Assembly: GCA_947494335.1 (NCBI GenBank)
Contig: CANLUT010000001.1
Span: 930,001-994,000, forward strand
Source: Oligoflexales bacterium
Lineage (GTDB): Bacteria; Bdellovibrionota_B; Oligoflexia; Oligoflexales; RGVZ01
Length of the DNA: 64,000 nt
Reading direction: 5' to 3'
Below the pieces are notes generated by a model. It saw nothing but the letters and a program-made list of their open reading frames with translations. It did no database searches and was not told the origin of the DNA. The translations under genes and the position numbers were made by a program. Positions 44,490 through 53,570 of the stretch are shown here, piece by piece; within the stretch, counting starts at the first letter, position 1; the number at the start of each line of letters is the position of its first letter.

Positions 44490-45317
44490 ATGAGTTTTGA
44501 GAGAGAAAAACCTAAGTTCGGTGCCTCTAACCCCGCTTTGAACACTATTCACGACTCGTCACGCGGCGAGGTTGTGAGTTGGATTGTGGGGCTTGTTGTC
44601 GCGGTGCTCTGTCTTTATTGGGCTGTCGGATTGGCAACCGATTTTCTCGCGCGAAAGATTTCCGATGAGCAGGAGGCGAAATGGTTTGCCGGGGACAGGG
44701 TTTTTGGTTTGACCGGGTTCAAGTCAACATCAGGTGCGGAAGATCCTGATTTTCTGCGCTGCCAAAGCCTGCTGACTCAGTTAAAGTCCGATAAAAGTTT
44801 ACGAAGTCTTCCCTATAATCTTTATTATTCGAACAGTACGACTCCCAATGCATTTGCTGCACCTGGCGGGTCTTTGATGGTGACCCAAGGGTTGCTTGAT
44901 CTAGTTAAATCCGACATGGGGCTGGCGATGGTGCTAGGTCACGAGCTTGGCCATCTTCAATATCGTGATCCATTACGAGGTATGGGGCGCAATATTCTCA
45001 TGTCTCTGATCCTCGCCGTTTTTGTTGGTGGCGATGCGAGTGCTGCTCAGTTTATTGTGGGTATGGTTGAAAATTCGTATTCTCGAGATCAAGAACTGAG
45101 GGCCGATCAGTTTGGATTTAAGCTGTTATTTTCGACATTCCACCGAACGGCTGGCGCTCTTGAGTTTTTTGAAAAGATGTCAGAACACCAGAGCAGTCAA
45201 ATACATGCCCTGGCCAGCATGCTGTCAACTCATCCGTTCACTCCAGATCGTATTGATGCGCTTCGTTCGTTGGAGGCTGCGCTTCGTAAAAGTCAGGATT
45301 CGCATCATCAGAAATAA
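44490..45317 (+). CDS. M48-family zinc metalloprotease
   Basis: A 275-residue protease. An N-terminal membrane helix (VVSWIVGLVVAVLCLYWAVG) anchors it. The zinc site is HELGH at residues 151-155 followed by a downstream Glu in the ELRADQFGFKLL motif, the third ligand. FAAPGGSLMVTQGLLDLV is the typical M48 block ahead of the HExxH. Members such as HtpX, Oma1 and LoiP degrade membrane or periplasmic proteins. It is probably cotranscribed with the LURP-one gene 11 bases upstream and followed by a bidirectional terminator. Confidence 0.92.
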   Translation: MSFEREKPKFGASNPALNTIHDSSRGEVVSWIVGLVVAVLCLYWAVGLATDFLARKISDEQEAKWFAGDRVFGLTGFKSTSGAEDPDFLRCQSLLTQLKSDKSLRSLPYNLYYSNSTTPNAFAAPGGSLMVTQGLLDLVKSDMGLAMVLGHELGHLQYRDPLRGMGRNILMSLILAVFVGGDASAAQFIVGMVENSYSRDQELRADQFGFKLLFSTFHRTAGALEFFEKMSEHQSSQIHALASMLSTHPFTPDRIDALRSLEAALRKSQDSHHQK

Positions 45318-45346
45318 AAAAAGCGGCCTCGAGGCCGCTTTTTTAT
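45316..45346. terminator. bidirectional intrinsic terminator
   Basis: The perfect stem aaaaaagcggcct-cg-aggccgctttttt starts at the M48 protease stop and lies 12 bases from the convergent lipoprotein stop, so it serves both strands. Confidence 0.93.
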
Positions 45347-45357
45347 TTTAAATCGTC

Positions 45358-46398
45358 TCACCGGACTCCGCCGCCAGTCGTAGGATAGGGCGTGTAAGTA
45401 TATGGTCCTGTTGGAGTGGATGCTGGTGGCGTTGTACCATTCTGCGGGTACGTGCCCACGGGTGTTGTCGAATAAGGCTCGTATCCGCTTGGATATTGGC
45501 CGTAAGCCGGTTGCTGGTTGTAGGTATAGTAATTGTAAGGCTGAGTCTGGTATTGACCATTGTAGCCATACGGTACTCCGCCATTTGTAGGCGTATAATA
45601 CTGCCCTGGCATTGTTGGATATGATCCAGGTGATCCGTAGCCCAACGAATTACAGAGTGCTTGGTTAACGGTTTGTCCGAATGGTAAAGCCGTTGGCTGA
45701 AAGCCTTGCTGGAAGAATGATCCGAGACCGCTTCCATTTTGAAAAACGCCAAGCAGTTGACCAAATATGCCGTTATTTGGCAGTAAATTTCCAAACAGAT
45801 TGCCAACACCTAGGTTGCCGAGAAGACCATCAAAAATTCCGCCCGTGCCAGTCGTTGGCTGCTGAGTAGAAGGTTGCTGGTAACCGTATGGCTGTTGGTA
45901 ACCGTACGGTTGCTGACTATATGGCTGTTGGTAACCGTATGGCTGCTGACTATATGGCTGTTGGTAACCGTATGGCTGTTGGTAGCCATAGGGACTTGTT
46001 CCATTTGTTGGATTTGGCTGGTAGACGGGTTGCCCATAGGGATTCTGGTTAGCGTATTGCTCACATCCAAACAGGGAGAACGAACGTCCCGTGGATGCGT
46101 CGTTTGCAAATACAACATTACCTTCGCTTTGGACATTCAAAGCGCTTCCATTTTTAAAGGCTGCCTCGACATCAGCGGCGGATGCTTTTTTCAAGTCTTG
46201 GTCTGATGTGACGACCTCGATCTTTGCTTCCTGAATGGTCTTTGGATTTACAGGGACTCTTGCGATCACTGACTTCGGAGTATATTGATTTGCGCTATTT
46301 CCAGGTCTGCGCTTTCCATCATCGCTCTGCTTGCAGCTGGCAAGGGCCAGTGCGGTCATGGCAAACGTTAGTTGGGAGATGAGCGTGATCGGTTTCAT
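45358..46398 (-). CDS. lipoprotein with Tyr/Gln/Pro/Gly tandem repeats
   Basis: A 346-residue protein started at ATG 46398 (aggagcattcctATG) with lipoprotein signal (lipobox LALASC, Cys at about residue 22). A ~90-residue alpha/beta part follows (VIARVPVNPKTIQEAKIEVV). After a Cys (FGCEQYANQNPYG) there is a tandem array of YGYQQPY/SQQP units, then a Gly/Phe/Leu-rich stretch, and a second Tyr/Pro/Gln/Thr-rich tail. Repeats of this composition are prone to change copy number and often form sticky, disordered surface structures. No family assigned. Confidence 0.75.
   Translation of the reverse strand: MKPITLISQLTFAMTALALASCKQSDDGKRRPGNSANQYTPKSVIARVPVNPKTIQEAKIEVVTSDQDLKKASAADVEAAFKNGSALNVQSEGNVVFANDASTGRSFSLFGCEQYANQNPYGQPVYQPNPTNGTSPYGYQQPYGYQQPYSQQPYGYQQPYSQQPYGYQQPYGYQQPSTQQPTTGTGGIFDGLLGNLGVGNLFGNLLPNNGIFGQLLGVFQNGSGLGSFFQQGFQPTALPFGQTVNQALCNSLGYGSPGSYPTMPGQYYTPTNGGVPYGYNGQYQTQPYNYYTYNQQPAYGQYPSGYEPYSTTPVGTYPQNGTTPPASTPTGPYTYTPYPTTGGGVR
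45870..46000. repeat. coding tandem repeat (YGYQQPYSQQP units)
   Basis: Units of about 18-33 bases (ggtaaccgtatggctgttgg-type and gactatatggctg) repeat five to seven times inside the lipoprotein gene. Unit identity is high, so copy number may vary between strains. Confidence 0.8.
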
Positions 46399-46620
46399 AG
46401 GAATGCTCCTTTTCTTCTGCAAAGCTTGGTGCGCAGGCAGATGGACCTCGGAATTTGACCGAAGCCTATGCAATCCTCACGAGCAATCCCTATGCCAGAG
46501 TGGGAAAGGTACTTAATTCTTGATATTCATTGATATTTTCGGGTACCCTATTGAATGCGCGACTGTCAAATATGTGAACACTGAAGGGGGTTCTACTCCC
46601 AGTGACAAGGGGCAATATCT

Positions 46621-47829
46621 GTGAGTTCGACTCTTTGGCTTTTGACTTTTGTAAACCTCATTTGCTACCTCGATCGTTTTATCATTTCGGCGGTATCCCC
46701 AAAAATTCAGACGGACTTTGGTCTGAATCATGCCGAGACCGGAATTGTCATGAGCGCGTTTATGGTTGGATACATGCTCACAAGCCCCTTATTTGGTTAC
46801 TACGGAGATCGCAAGAACCGCCCGATGCTAATGGGGCTTGGGGTATTGGTTTGGAGTATTGCGACAGCCCTCTCTGGGTGGGTTGAGTATTTTATTCCAC
46901 TGGTCCTGGCCCGCGCTGTTGTTGGGGTGGGTGAGGCGAGTTTTGCAACGTTGGCGCCGCCATTTATTCGCGATGGTCTTAAAGACGAATCACTCATCAA
47001 TAAGGCTCTTGGAATTTTTTATATCTCTTTGCCTCTTGGAGCTGCTCTTGGTTTTATGTGGGGTGGTTGGATGGCAGATCATCACCATTGGCGCTGGGCG
47101 TTCTATCTTGGCGCCTTGCCTGGATTTTTGGTCACCTACCACGTATGGACTATGAAGGAGCCCTCTCTTCGTGCCCGGCAGATTGCGGATCTTCCATTCA
47201 AAGACACATTCAAAGATTTGCTTGCTAATCGAACGTACATGTTGGCTGTAGGAGGCTACATTGCACAAACTTTCGCGATAGGAGGCTTTTCCGCGTGGGC
47301 GCCCAAATACGGTGTGCATGTTTTCAATGTCAGCTTAACTGAAAGCAATCTTAAAATTGGTGCCTCAACCTTGCTAGCAGGATTTATCGGAACGCTTATC
47401 GGCGGTAAATGGGGACATTTTTTGATGCCAGCGGGAGGCGATAAATCGGGTCCAGAAGGAGTTTTAGCCCTGAATAAATTTAGTGCGTGGACATCCTACC
47501 TGACCACTCCCATAGCTTTGTGGGCGTTCTATACAGGGGATTTCAATCACTTTGTGTTGGCGTTGTTTTTGGTTCAGTTAGGGGTCTTTGCTGCAACGGC
47601 ACCGATCAACGCAGCAATTCTGGCATCGGTTCCCGGCAAAATGGCCGCAACCGCGTTTGCTCTCTCAATATTTTTGATTCATGCACTGGGCGACGTGATT
47701 TCTCCGCCGCTGGTGGGCTATTTTGCTGACCATATGCCCATGCCCCGAGCCATGCTGATTCTTGTTCTTGCTTTGGGTCTTAGTGGTATCATTTGGCAAT
47801 GGGCAGCAAAAGATACTGCTAAAACGTGA
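46621..47829 (+). CDS. MFS transporter, spinster-like
   Basis: A 402-residue 12-helix major-facilitator transporter. The loop-2/3 signature GYYGDRKNRP follows helix 2 (MSAFMVGYMLTSPLF). The block VGVGEASFATLAPPFIRD is typical of the spinster (Spns) branch, whose members export lysophospholipids or sphingoid compounds. Helices are evenly spread, with a cytosolic loop around residue 180-200. The substrate is inferred only by family likeness. GTG start at 46621 with aagggg upstream. Confidence 0.88.
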   Translation: MSSTLWLLTFVNLICYLDRFIISAVSPKIQTDFGLNHAETGIVMSAFMVGYMLTSPLFGYYGDRKNRPMLMGLGVLVWSIATALSGWVEYFIPLVLARAVVGVGEASFATLAPPFIRDGLKDESLINKALGIFYISLPLGAALGFMWGGWMADHHHWRWAFYLGALPGFLVTYHVWTMKEPSLRARQIADLPFKDTFKDLLANRTYMLAVGGYIAQTFAIGGFSAWAPKYGVHVFNVSLTESNLKIGASTLLAGFIGTLIGGKWGHFLMPAGGDKSGPEGVLALNKFSAWTSYLTTPIALWAFYTGDFNHFVLALFLVQLGVFAATAPINAAILASVPGKMAATAFALSIFLIHALGDVISPPLVGYFADHMPMPRAMLILVLALGLSGIIWQWAAKDTAKT

Positions 47830-47935
47830 GATTGTTTTGCATCACTGAAACGTGGCGCTTTCGGCATATGAAGAGATTAGAAATTTTTTTGATTAGCAAT
47901 GATAAATCAACATTCAAAGTAGGATAGGAAAAACC

Positions 47936-48433
47936 ATGGCTCAGGTAACACTTAAAGGAAACCCGTTCAATACAGTTGGCGATTTACCAAAAGTCGGATC
48001 ATCACTCCCTGACATTAAGTTAACCAAGTCTGATTTGACCGATGTCAGTCTTTCGACATATGCAGGTAAACGTAAAATTTTGAACATTTTCCCGAGCGTC
48101 GACACACCTGTTTGTGCGGCATCAGTTCGTAAATTTAATGAAAAAGCTGCAAGCTTGAAAAATACGGTCGTCCTTTGCATATCGGCGGATTTGCCTTTCG
48201 CACAGAAACGATTTTGCGGGGCAGAGGGTATTAGTAATGTCGAGACTCTGTCGAGCTTTCGCCAATCGTTTGCCAAAGATATTCGCGTTGAAATGGCTGA
48301 TGGTCCCTTTAAAGGTCTTTGTGCGCGGGCGGTTGTAGTTCTCGACGAGGCTAATAAGGTGGTCCATTCGGAGTTGGTTTCCGAGATTGCCAATGAGCCA
48401 AATTATGAAGCTGCTTTGGCACCTTTAAAATAG
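47936..48433 (+). CDS. tpx: thiol peroxidase Tpx (atypical 2-Cys peroxiredoxin)
   Basis: A 165-residue Tpx that reduces hydrogen and organic peroxides with thioredoxin. The peroxidatic Cys lies in [14 protein letters not shown], and the resolving Cys in [10 protein letters not shown], as in E. coli Tpx. The gene is complete; SD agga before ATG 47936. Its last 265 bases, plus 14 bases past the stop, are duplicated at 51255-51533 with about a dozen substitutions and no indels. Confidence 0.97.
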   Translation: MAQVTLKGNPFNTVGDLPKVGSSLPDIKLTKSDLTDVSLSTYAGKRKILNIFPSVDTPVCAASVRKFNEKAASLKNTVVLCISADLPFAQKRFCGAEGISNVETLSSFRQSFAKDIRVEMADGPFKGLCARAVVVLDEANKVVHSELVSEIANEPNYEAALAPLK

Positions 48434-48447
48434 CGAAGGACTGGGCT
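48169..48447 (+). repeat. tpx 3' repeat, intact-gene copy
   Basis: This is the segment of tpx duplicated at 51255-51533. The match begins at cgtcctttgcat and ends at gactgggct past the stop; the flanks are unrelated on both sides. Confidence 0.9.
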
Positions 48448-48577
48448 AGCAATCAGCTTCTTGGCCACAAAGGGCGCCTTAGTTTGGAGCAGGGAATTTT
48501 GTCGATCGTTCACTCCCTGAATAAGAACCCATGAAAAATCGATGAGATTTACTCACGTAAAAGTAGATCCCCACTCA

Positions 48578-48617
48578 TTCAGCCGACACCGACATTAAAT
48601 GCCAGGCGCCGGCTGAA
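48578..48617. other. inverted repeat ttcagccg/cggctgaa
   Basis: Perfect eight-base arms with a 24-base loop lie between tpx and the convergent secreted-protein gene. It may help end transcription; no T-run. Confidence 0.4.
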
Positions 48618-48628
48618 GACGTTCATCA

Positions 48629-49153
48629 TTACGGGGCTTTTGTATATAAGCATTTTGTGTACTGTTGACTTTGTCTCGGCTCAAAAGCAGACCAAGACTC
48701 TGTAAGCTGCAGTCTTGAATCAACAAATTTCAGCTCAGCCCTAAGAAGACCGCTTACTTTACTGGTGCCGGTTAGTGAACGGCTGTCTAACGTACCTTTG
48801 AACCTGAGCGTGGTTTTCTCAGGAGATGCCCAATCTAAATCAGTGATGGACGTATACGTGTCTTCTGAATTTGCTTGGGTCTCAGATCTGCGTCCGCCAA
48901 CATGTAATCGATAAACGCCGCCAATAATAAGCTCTCTGCAGTCACGGAACTCAATTTCCATGGTGTAGTCATACACAAATCCATCAGACACCTCACAGTG
49001 GCCAGTCCATTTTCCGGTAAAGTCAGCACAGTTTTCTGATTTTTTTGGAGCGACGGTGTTAGGGACTGCGCTTTGTTTGAACAGCTGAGGCATGGCCATA
49101 GCTGTGCTTCCAGCAAGAACTCCAGCAGTGACTAAGGCTAAAGCAAGATTCAT
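48629..49153 (-). CDS. secreted protein, unknown function
   Basis: A 174-residue exported protein from ATG 49153 (gaggagtctccaATG). The signal peptide MNLALALVTAGVLAGSTAMA is followed by a beta-rich domain with four cysteines (NCADFTG, GHCEVS, FRDCRE, TKCLY). The pattern CADFTGKWTGHCE plus regularly spaced strands suggests a lipocalin-like or META-like small barrel, which is only a guess. It is carried in the segment flanked by the two tpx 3' copies. The upstream extension of the frame is not used. Confidence 0.7.
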   Translation of the reverse strand: MNLALALVTAGVLAGSTAMAMPQLFKQSAVPNTVAPKKSENCADFTGKWTGHCEVSDGFVYDYTMEIEFRDCRELIIGGVYRLHVGGRRSETQANSEDTYTSITDLDWASPEKTTLRFKGTLDSRSLTGTSKVSGLLRAELKFVDSRLQLTESWSAFEPRQSQQYTKCLYTKAP

Positions 49154-49661
49154 TGGAGACTCCTCATTTAAAAGTAAGATTTCAACCTGCCAACTATATG
49201 ACCATGTTTGGAAACAGCAATTAATATGATGGAATCTGACAAATGATGAAACAAATGATGAAACGAATGCCAACTCGCGTTACCAATGGGTAACGCTTGG
49301 TGTCCGCGCAAAAGCCGAATATACGGTAAATAGAATTAGGTCGGGAGGCACCAATTTCCTTGGCAAGTGTAACGACTTAGTTTTCGGGTAGAAATGGAGT
49401 GAGCAGATCGATATTTTTGCTGATTAGACGTGGGCCGGTGACGTAGAATGACATCTTGCCGGGTTAAATGAGTCGACAAGATGTCCGGAAGGTCCTGATT
49501 TTGATTATTATTTTTGCTCGGCCCCATCCTGCCAAATTTTTCTCCGCGAAAATCAAATTATCACGCAAATTATTTGCACTCGGGAATGGGCCCGCTCCGG
49601 TTTGGTTACTTCATTGATATGCCGCGATGGATTCTCGATTAAGCAGCTAGGCAAGTCATTA
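49154..49661. other. 508-bp intergenic region in the tpx-flanked insert
   Basis: It holds a direct repeat of atgatgaaac-a/g-aatg around 49240-49267 and a hairpin gcgttacc/ggtaacgc at 49276-49295. The rest shows only short frames without ribosome sites. No gene supported. Confidence 0.5.
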
Positions 49662-50879
49662 TTACTTATTTTCTTTAGCTCCTATTGACCATCGCGCGAG
49701 TCTTGCCTTGGCCCATCCAGACCATGAACTATCAGGCTCGGCAAGATAAGGAAAATTCGCAAGCGACGGCTTGTAAGGGCGGTCAACTCCATCCGAAATT
49801 GGTCTTTTACCTCGAGTAACTATCATGGAAAACAGTGTATCCATAAAATCGTCCTCAATTCCGCGGCCTCCAAAAGCATGCGGTTCCCGACCAGCAAGTA
49901 GCTCCTTTTCGATGTCAAAATATTTTGCCTTACCAGTTTTCGACGCGTCCAGGACAAGGAAGTCATCCACAATCAGTCTGGCATATTCCCTCTTACCCGT
50001 TAGGCTCCAATCTTGGATCTGGTCAGCCGCGTCATAGTGATCTAAATTTTCAATAATCCTGGTGGTGTATTTTTTCTGTTGTGCACCCTCTAAAATTGCG
50101 AACGTTGAATGAACATTGAATTCATCGCGGATATCGTCAGCGTCTTTTCGATTGACCATGGTAACGTTGGTGACTTCCGGGCGCCCGAGATGATCGATCC
50201 TTTTAATTCGGCCACCTTCGTGCGTATAGCTTCCAACTGAAATGCCGGTCAGTCCAACCGGCTCTCCAAAGAGTTCGTGAATATTGAACTGTAAGATCAC
50301 TGTCAGAATATTGGTGTTATCCATCGTGTTGCTGCCACTTGACCGGAGCAACTTGCCATCCACTGCCAGGCTAGTTGCGAACTCGCTGTTGAAGAAAAAA
50401 TGGTCCGCCCGTAGACCATGATAAATGCGGGTTTTAGACTTTAGTGGAGAGAGGGAGGAATCATTTATGATGTTTGAGAAAGTTCCCAGACGTCCAAAAT
50501 CACAACTCATGGAATGCTGTTTATGGTCATCCGGTGTTTTAAAACGACACACGATCTTCCGTTCGCTTTGAGCGCTGTGCACAAACCTCAATCCTACGTC
50601 ATCCCTGGTTACCTTTAATTTTCGTAGCACAATCTCATAATCCACTTTATCAGAGAAGTGGTTGTGTTGTCTGGAAAGTGGATGAACATTGACGATTACG
50701 TTGATGACACCTGGCATCTCAGAAGCGGGGAATGCATAAACATCCGAAACATCCGTAATAGAATGTTCTTTAGTGGCAGGCCCATCAATATGATCACTAT
50801 GTAGTTCAGCAAGAGGCATAGGTGCAGTCTTGCATGCGGTAATGCAAATGAACGCCACAAAAAAAGATCTGCGAAACAT
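49662..50879 (-). CDS. DUF4331-like lipoprotein
   Basis: A 405-residue exported lipoprotein (MFRRSFFVAFICITAC, Cys at about 16). Residues of about 25-70 match the start of DUF4331 proteins: SDHIDGPATKEHSITDVSDVYAF followed by a P-x-V-x-L-type strand with VNVHPLSRQHN, where the family reads 'SSHREAP...TDVYAF...NxxPL'. Downstream shared features include FNSEFATSLAV and IVLQFNIHELFG-type strands. The function of DUF4331 is not known. It lies in the tpx-flanked segment, on the opposite strand to tpx. Confidence 0.75.
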   Translation of the reverse strand: MFRRSFFVAFICITACKTAPMPLAELHSDHIDGPATKEHSITDVSDVYAFPASEMPGVINVIVNVHPLSRQHNHFSDKVDYEIVLRKLKVTRDDVGLRFVHSAQSERKIVCRFKTPDDHKQHSMSCDFGRLGTFSNIINDSSLSPLKSKTRIYHGLRADHFFFNSEFATSLAVDGKLLRSSGSNTMDNTNILTVILQFNIHELFGEPVGLTGISVGSYTHEGGRIKRIDHLGRPEVTNVTMVNRKDADDIRDEFNVHSTFAILEGAQQKKYTTRIIENLDHYDAADQIQDWSLTGKREYARLIVDDFLVLDASKTGKAKYFDIEKELLAGREPHAFGGRGIEDDFMDTLFSMIVTRGKRPISDGVDRPYKPSLANFPYLAEPDSSWSGWAKARLARWSIGAKENK

Positions 50880-51254
50880 GCCAGCGACCTCCGGTTATTT
50901 CAATTGCAAAACGATTCACTTTCTGAAGGCTACCATTAAGTAGTACTGATTTCAAATGAGATGCACTACAAGACATTTTACGCCGATACTCAAATCGACC
51001 GTCCAACGAGAATTAGCAACACAGGAGCATATATGATTCGTGCATCGGGTCTGCAAGGTGGCACCCAAGAGCCTGTCTTGATTGACAAGAAGTTGCATAA
51101 AACTTATGCCCTCACATCGGTATTTGACGTGAGGGCAAGAGTCAGTCTGTTAAATGCTATCGATGATTTCGCCACGAAATCTCTAGCAGGGAGAGATTCT
51201 CCATGTGCTGGGACGCAGTTTAAGAACTATTACCGTGCTGGAGGCATAGCTGAG
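50880..51254. other. 375-bp junction region before the tpx remnant
   Basis: A plus-strand frame with a plausible ribosome site (acaggagcatatATG at 51033) runs into the truncated tpx copy in a different frame. Its encoded start MIRASGLQGGTQEPVLIDK reads protein-like but matches nothing I know. It is possibly the 5' remnant of another gene cut at the duplication junction. Nothing else is seen here. Confidence 0.4.
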
Positions 51255-51533
51255 CGTCCTTTGCATCTCGGCGGATTTGCCTTTCGCACAGAAAAGATTT
51301 TGCGGTGCTGAGGGTATTAGTAATGTCGAGACACTGTCGAGCTTTCGCCAATCGTTTGCCAAAGATATTCGCGTTGAAATGGCTGATGGTCCCTTTAAGG
51401 GGCTTTGTGCGCGGGCGGTTGTAGTTCTCGACGAGGCGAATAAGGTGGTCCATTCGGAGTTGGTTTCCGAGATTGCCAATGAGCCAAATTATGATGCTGC
51501 TTTGGCGCCTTTAAAATAGCGAAAGACTGGGCT
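51255..51533 (+). pseudogene. truncated tpx (3' fragment) duplicate
   Basis: This 279-base segment matches 48169-48447 at about 96% (12 substitutions by hand count, no gaps). It encodes the C-terminal half of Tpx (from [14 protein letters not shown]-like sequence to the stop at 51517-51519) but lacks the 5' half with the peroxidatic Cys and has no start of its own. The reading frame is open, and the changes include synonymous ones, so it has not been decaying for long, or it derives from a slightly different tpx allele. Confidence 0.9.
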
Positions 51534-51558
51534 ACAGGGGGATGATTCCGTTTTATTG

Positions 51559-52422
51559 TCATCCCCTTGAGCTGAAACGGTCCCGTTTGCTCGCAATCCA
51601 GATAGCAAAAAGAATCAATACACCACCAACGCTCAAGTTGATCAGGTTAGTTGATTCGCCAAAGACCGTGAGGCTCACCAGAACGGCGATGGGTAGCTTG
51701 ATGTTGTTCGCTGCGCCCAAGACAACGGGCCCAACTCTTAGTGCGCCTTTGTTCCAAAGAAAAAAGCCGAGTCCAGATGCGAAAACGCCAAGATAAATGG
51801 CTATTAAGGCTTCCTGTGACGTAAACGGTTTGATGTCTGTCGCCAGTATAAGCGCTAGAAACGTTGATGCTACGAAGGCTCCTAAGAAGAATGGAAACAT
51901 TAATGCTGACTGATTATGGTCACCCGGCGCAATCCACCGGGTCCATAGAACTAGTCCTAAGGAAAACAAAATATTTGAAATTTGTACGAGTATGATTCCA
52001 AATACGGCCGGATCGGGTGTCGTTGCGCCTCCCGCTGCGATGACTCCGCCGACCGTCGCTAGTGCTGCGGCAAGGGTCATCGTCCAAGTGAGTCGTCGCT
52101 TCTCGATCGCGATGATGAGTGCCATCCAGACGGGCGTGGTCATTGTAAACAAGGCGACTTCGTGGCTTTTTAAATATCGAAAGGACAGCAAGTACGGTCC
52201 GTACATAAGCCCAATCTGTAGGAATCCACAAATCATGGCTTTGATCATAATTTGACGCGACAGTTGAAAGCTGCGTTTACCGGTGAACCACGGAAGGAAG
52301 AATAGGGCCGCAATTCCAGTGCGTGCGGTACCTAGGACAAAAGGGTCTATGCCACCCGCAAATGACTTAATAAGGCCAAAGGAAAAAGCCCAAATTAATG
52401 AGGCGGTTACAAGGAATAGCAC
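51559..52422 (-). CDS. EamA/DMT-family transporter
   Basis: A 287-residue membrane protein with about ten hydrophobic helices and two EamA repeats. The first starts with TASLIWAFSFGLIKSF and includes GLMYGPYLLSFRYLKSHEVALFT; the second includes LGVFASGLGFFLWNKGALRVG and ends VFGESTNLINLSVGGVLILF. Members export metabolites such as amino acids; the substrate is unknown. GTG start at 52422 with aaaggag nine bases before. It diverges from the Ntn-hydrolase gene. Confidence 0.9.
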   Translation of the reverse strand: MLFLVTASLIWAFSFGLIKSFAGGIDPFVLGTARTGIAALFFLPWFTGKRSFQLSRQIMIKAMICGFLQIGLMYGPYLLSFRYLKSHEVALFTMTTPVWMALIIAIEKRRLTWTMTLAAALATVGGVIAAGGATTPDPAVFGIILVQISNILFSLGLVLWTRWIAPGDHNQSALMFPFFLGAFVASTFLALILATDIKPFTSQEALIAIYLGVFASGLGFFLWNKGALRVGPVVLGAANNIKLPIAVLVSLTVFGESTNLINLSVGGVLILFAIWIASKRDRFSSRG

Positions 52423-52475
52423 GGTCTCAAATTCTCCTTTGCTGCGGTGGGAACTTACAGTAATGTCAAAAGAGT

Positions 52476-53570
52476 ATGAAGTCTAAACTGATCGGCATCT
52501 CAGTCTCTTCGGACGGTCGTAGGGCGTACCTTTTGCGCCTTCTTCTGTTGGCGATGCTTTTAGTGATTCAAAAAGCAGACCGCGTTCAAGCATGTAGCGC
52601 GGTCACATCATCTGCAAATTCATTATCTTTGGTCGCGGCCAATTATGACTGGACCGCGCGCGGAGGTATTGTTTTCGAGTCACCTCGCGGCCAGCGCAAG
52701 CAGTCCATTAGGTTTCATCAAGATGGTGCCACCGCATCATGGCGGTCAAAGTATGCCAGTCTGACGGTGAGTCAGTTTGGACGGGATTTTCCCATGCAGG
52801 GACTCAATGAAGCCGGACTGATGGGGGTTGTCTTGGTGGCGCCAGCCGATTACCCGAGGCAAGGTCCGCTTGGTGTTATTGCGGAAGTCTCGTGGCTTCA
52901 GTATCAGCTGGATCAATTCGCGACTGTGGAGGAAGTGATCGCTCATGCTGGCGACTTCGGTATAGAAAAGGTGTCAGCTTATTTGCATTGGTATTTGTGT
53001 GATGCACGTCACACCTGCATCATCGTCGAGTTCGAACGCGGTCAGCCGGTTATTCACCAATTAGATCCCCAGGGAGTTCGCGCAGCTACAAATTCAAGTT
53101 TTCGAGCTTCCAGTGAAGCGTTGCGAAGTTGGCAAAGTTCAGGATCTGAGGCGGTGCCTCATGGTTATCAGTCCATAAATCGCTATATAAGGCTAGCCAA
53201 TCGCGACTCTTTTGCGCATGAGTGGCAGTTAGTTGAAGCGATTGACGATGTGGCTCTACAAGGTTTTACCGCATTTCAGACGATATTTGACTCCCAGTCT
53301 AAAGAGCTGCGAGTTCGATTGCCCAATAGTCCGTGGCAAACCCTGGGTTTTGATCAGCGTAGCATTGCATGCACTTCAAAGTTGGAGATGTATAATCTTC
53401 AGACTGGAGTTTGGGAAAGCTATGATTATGCTACTGTGGATCGACTATTTGCGGATGCAACGGATGGTGCCGAAGACTTGACGGATGAGCGTCGCCGCAG
53501 AATCCTTGACGCAACAAGCGTCGTAGACTGCGATGATGAAGCTTATCAGAGCCATTGGAGGGGGCGATGA
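52476..53570 (+). CDS. linear amide C-N hydrolase (choloylglycine/penicillin acylase type Ntn hydrolase), secreted
   Basis: A 364-residue Ntn hydrolase. A long N-terminal hydrophobic segment (AYLLRLLLLAMLLVI) is followed by QAC, and Cys40 (ACSAVTSSANSLSLVAANYDW) is the expected N-terminal nucleophile after processing. The Asp/Asn of ANYDW and the later GLNEAGLMGVVL and ATNSSF stretches match the family. It hydrolyses linear amides such as bile-salt conjugates, penicillin V or acyl-homoserine lactones; the actual substrate is unknown. Its stop overlaps the next ATG, so it is coupled to the zinc-ribbon gene. Confidence 0.88.
   Translation: MKSKLIGISVSSDGRRAYLLRLLLLAMLLVIQKADRVQACSAVTSSANSLSLVAANYDWTARGGIVFESPRGQRKQSIRFHQDGATASWRSKYASLTVSQFGRDFPMQGLNEAGLMGVVLVAPADYPRQGPLGVIAEVSWLQYQLDQFATVEEVIAHAGDFGIEKVSAYLHWYLCDARHTCIIVEFERGQPVIHQLDPQGVRAATNSSFRASSEALRSWQSSGSEAVPHGYQSINRYIRLANRDSFAHEWQLVEAIDDVALQGFTAFQTIFDSQSKELRVRLPNSPWQTLGFDQRSIACTSKLEMYNLQTGVWESYDYATVDRLFADATDGAEDLTDERRRRILDATSVVDCDDEAYQSHWRGR

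Noticed and set aside
45870-46000. Possible CRISPR-like repeat array
   Set aside because: The repeats are in-frame coding units (YGYQQP) with no unique spacers of regular length and no cas genes nearby.
45874-46206. Antisense frame rich in WLLVTV repeats
   Set aside because: It is the mirror of the YGYQQP coding repeat and has no start signals.
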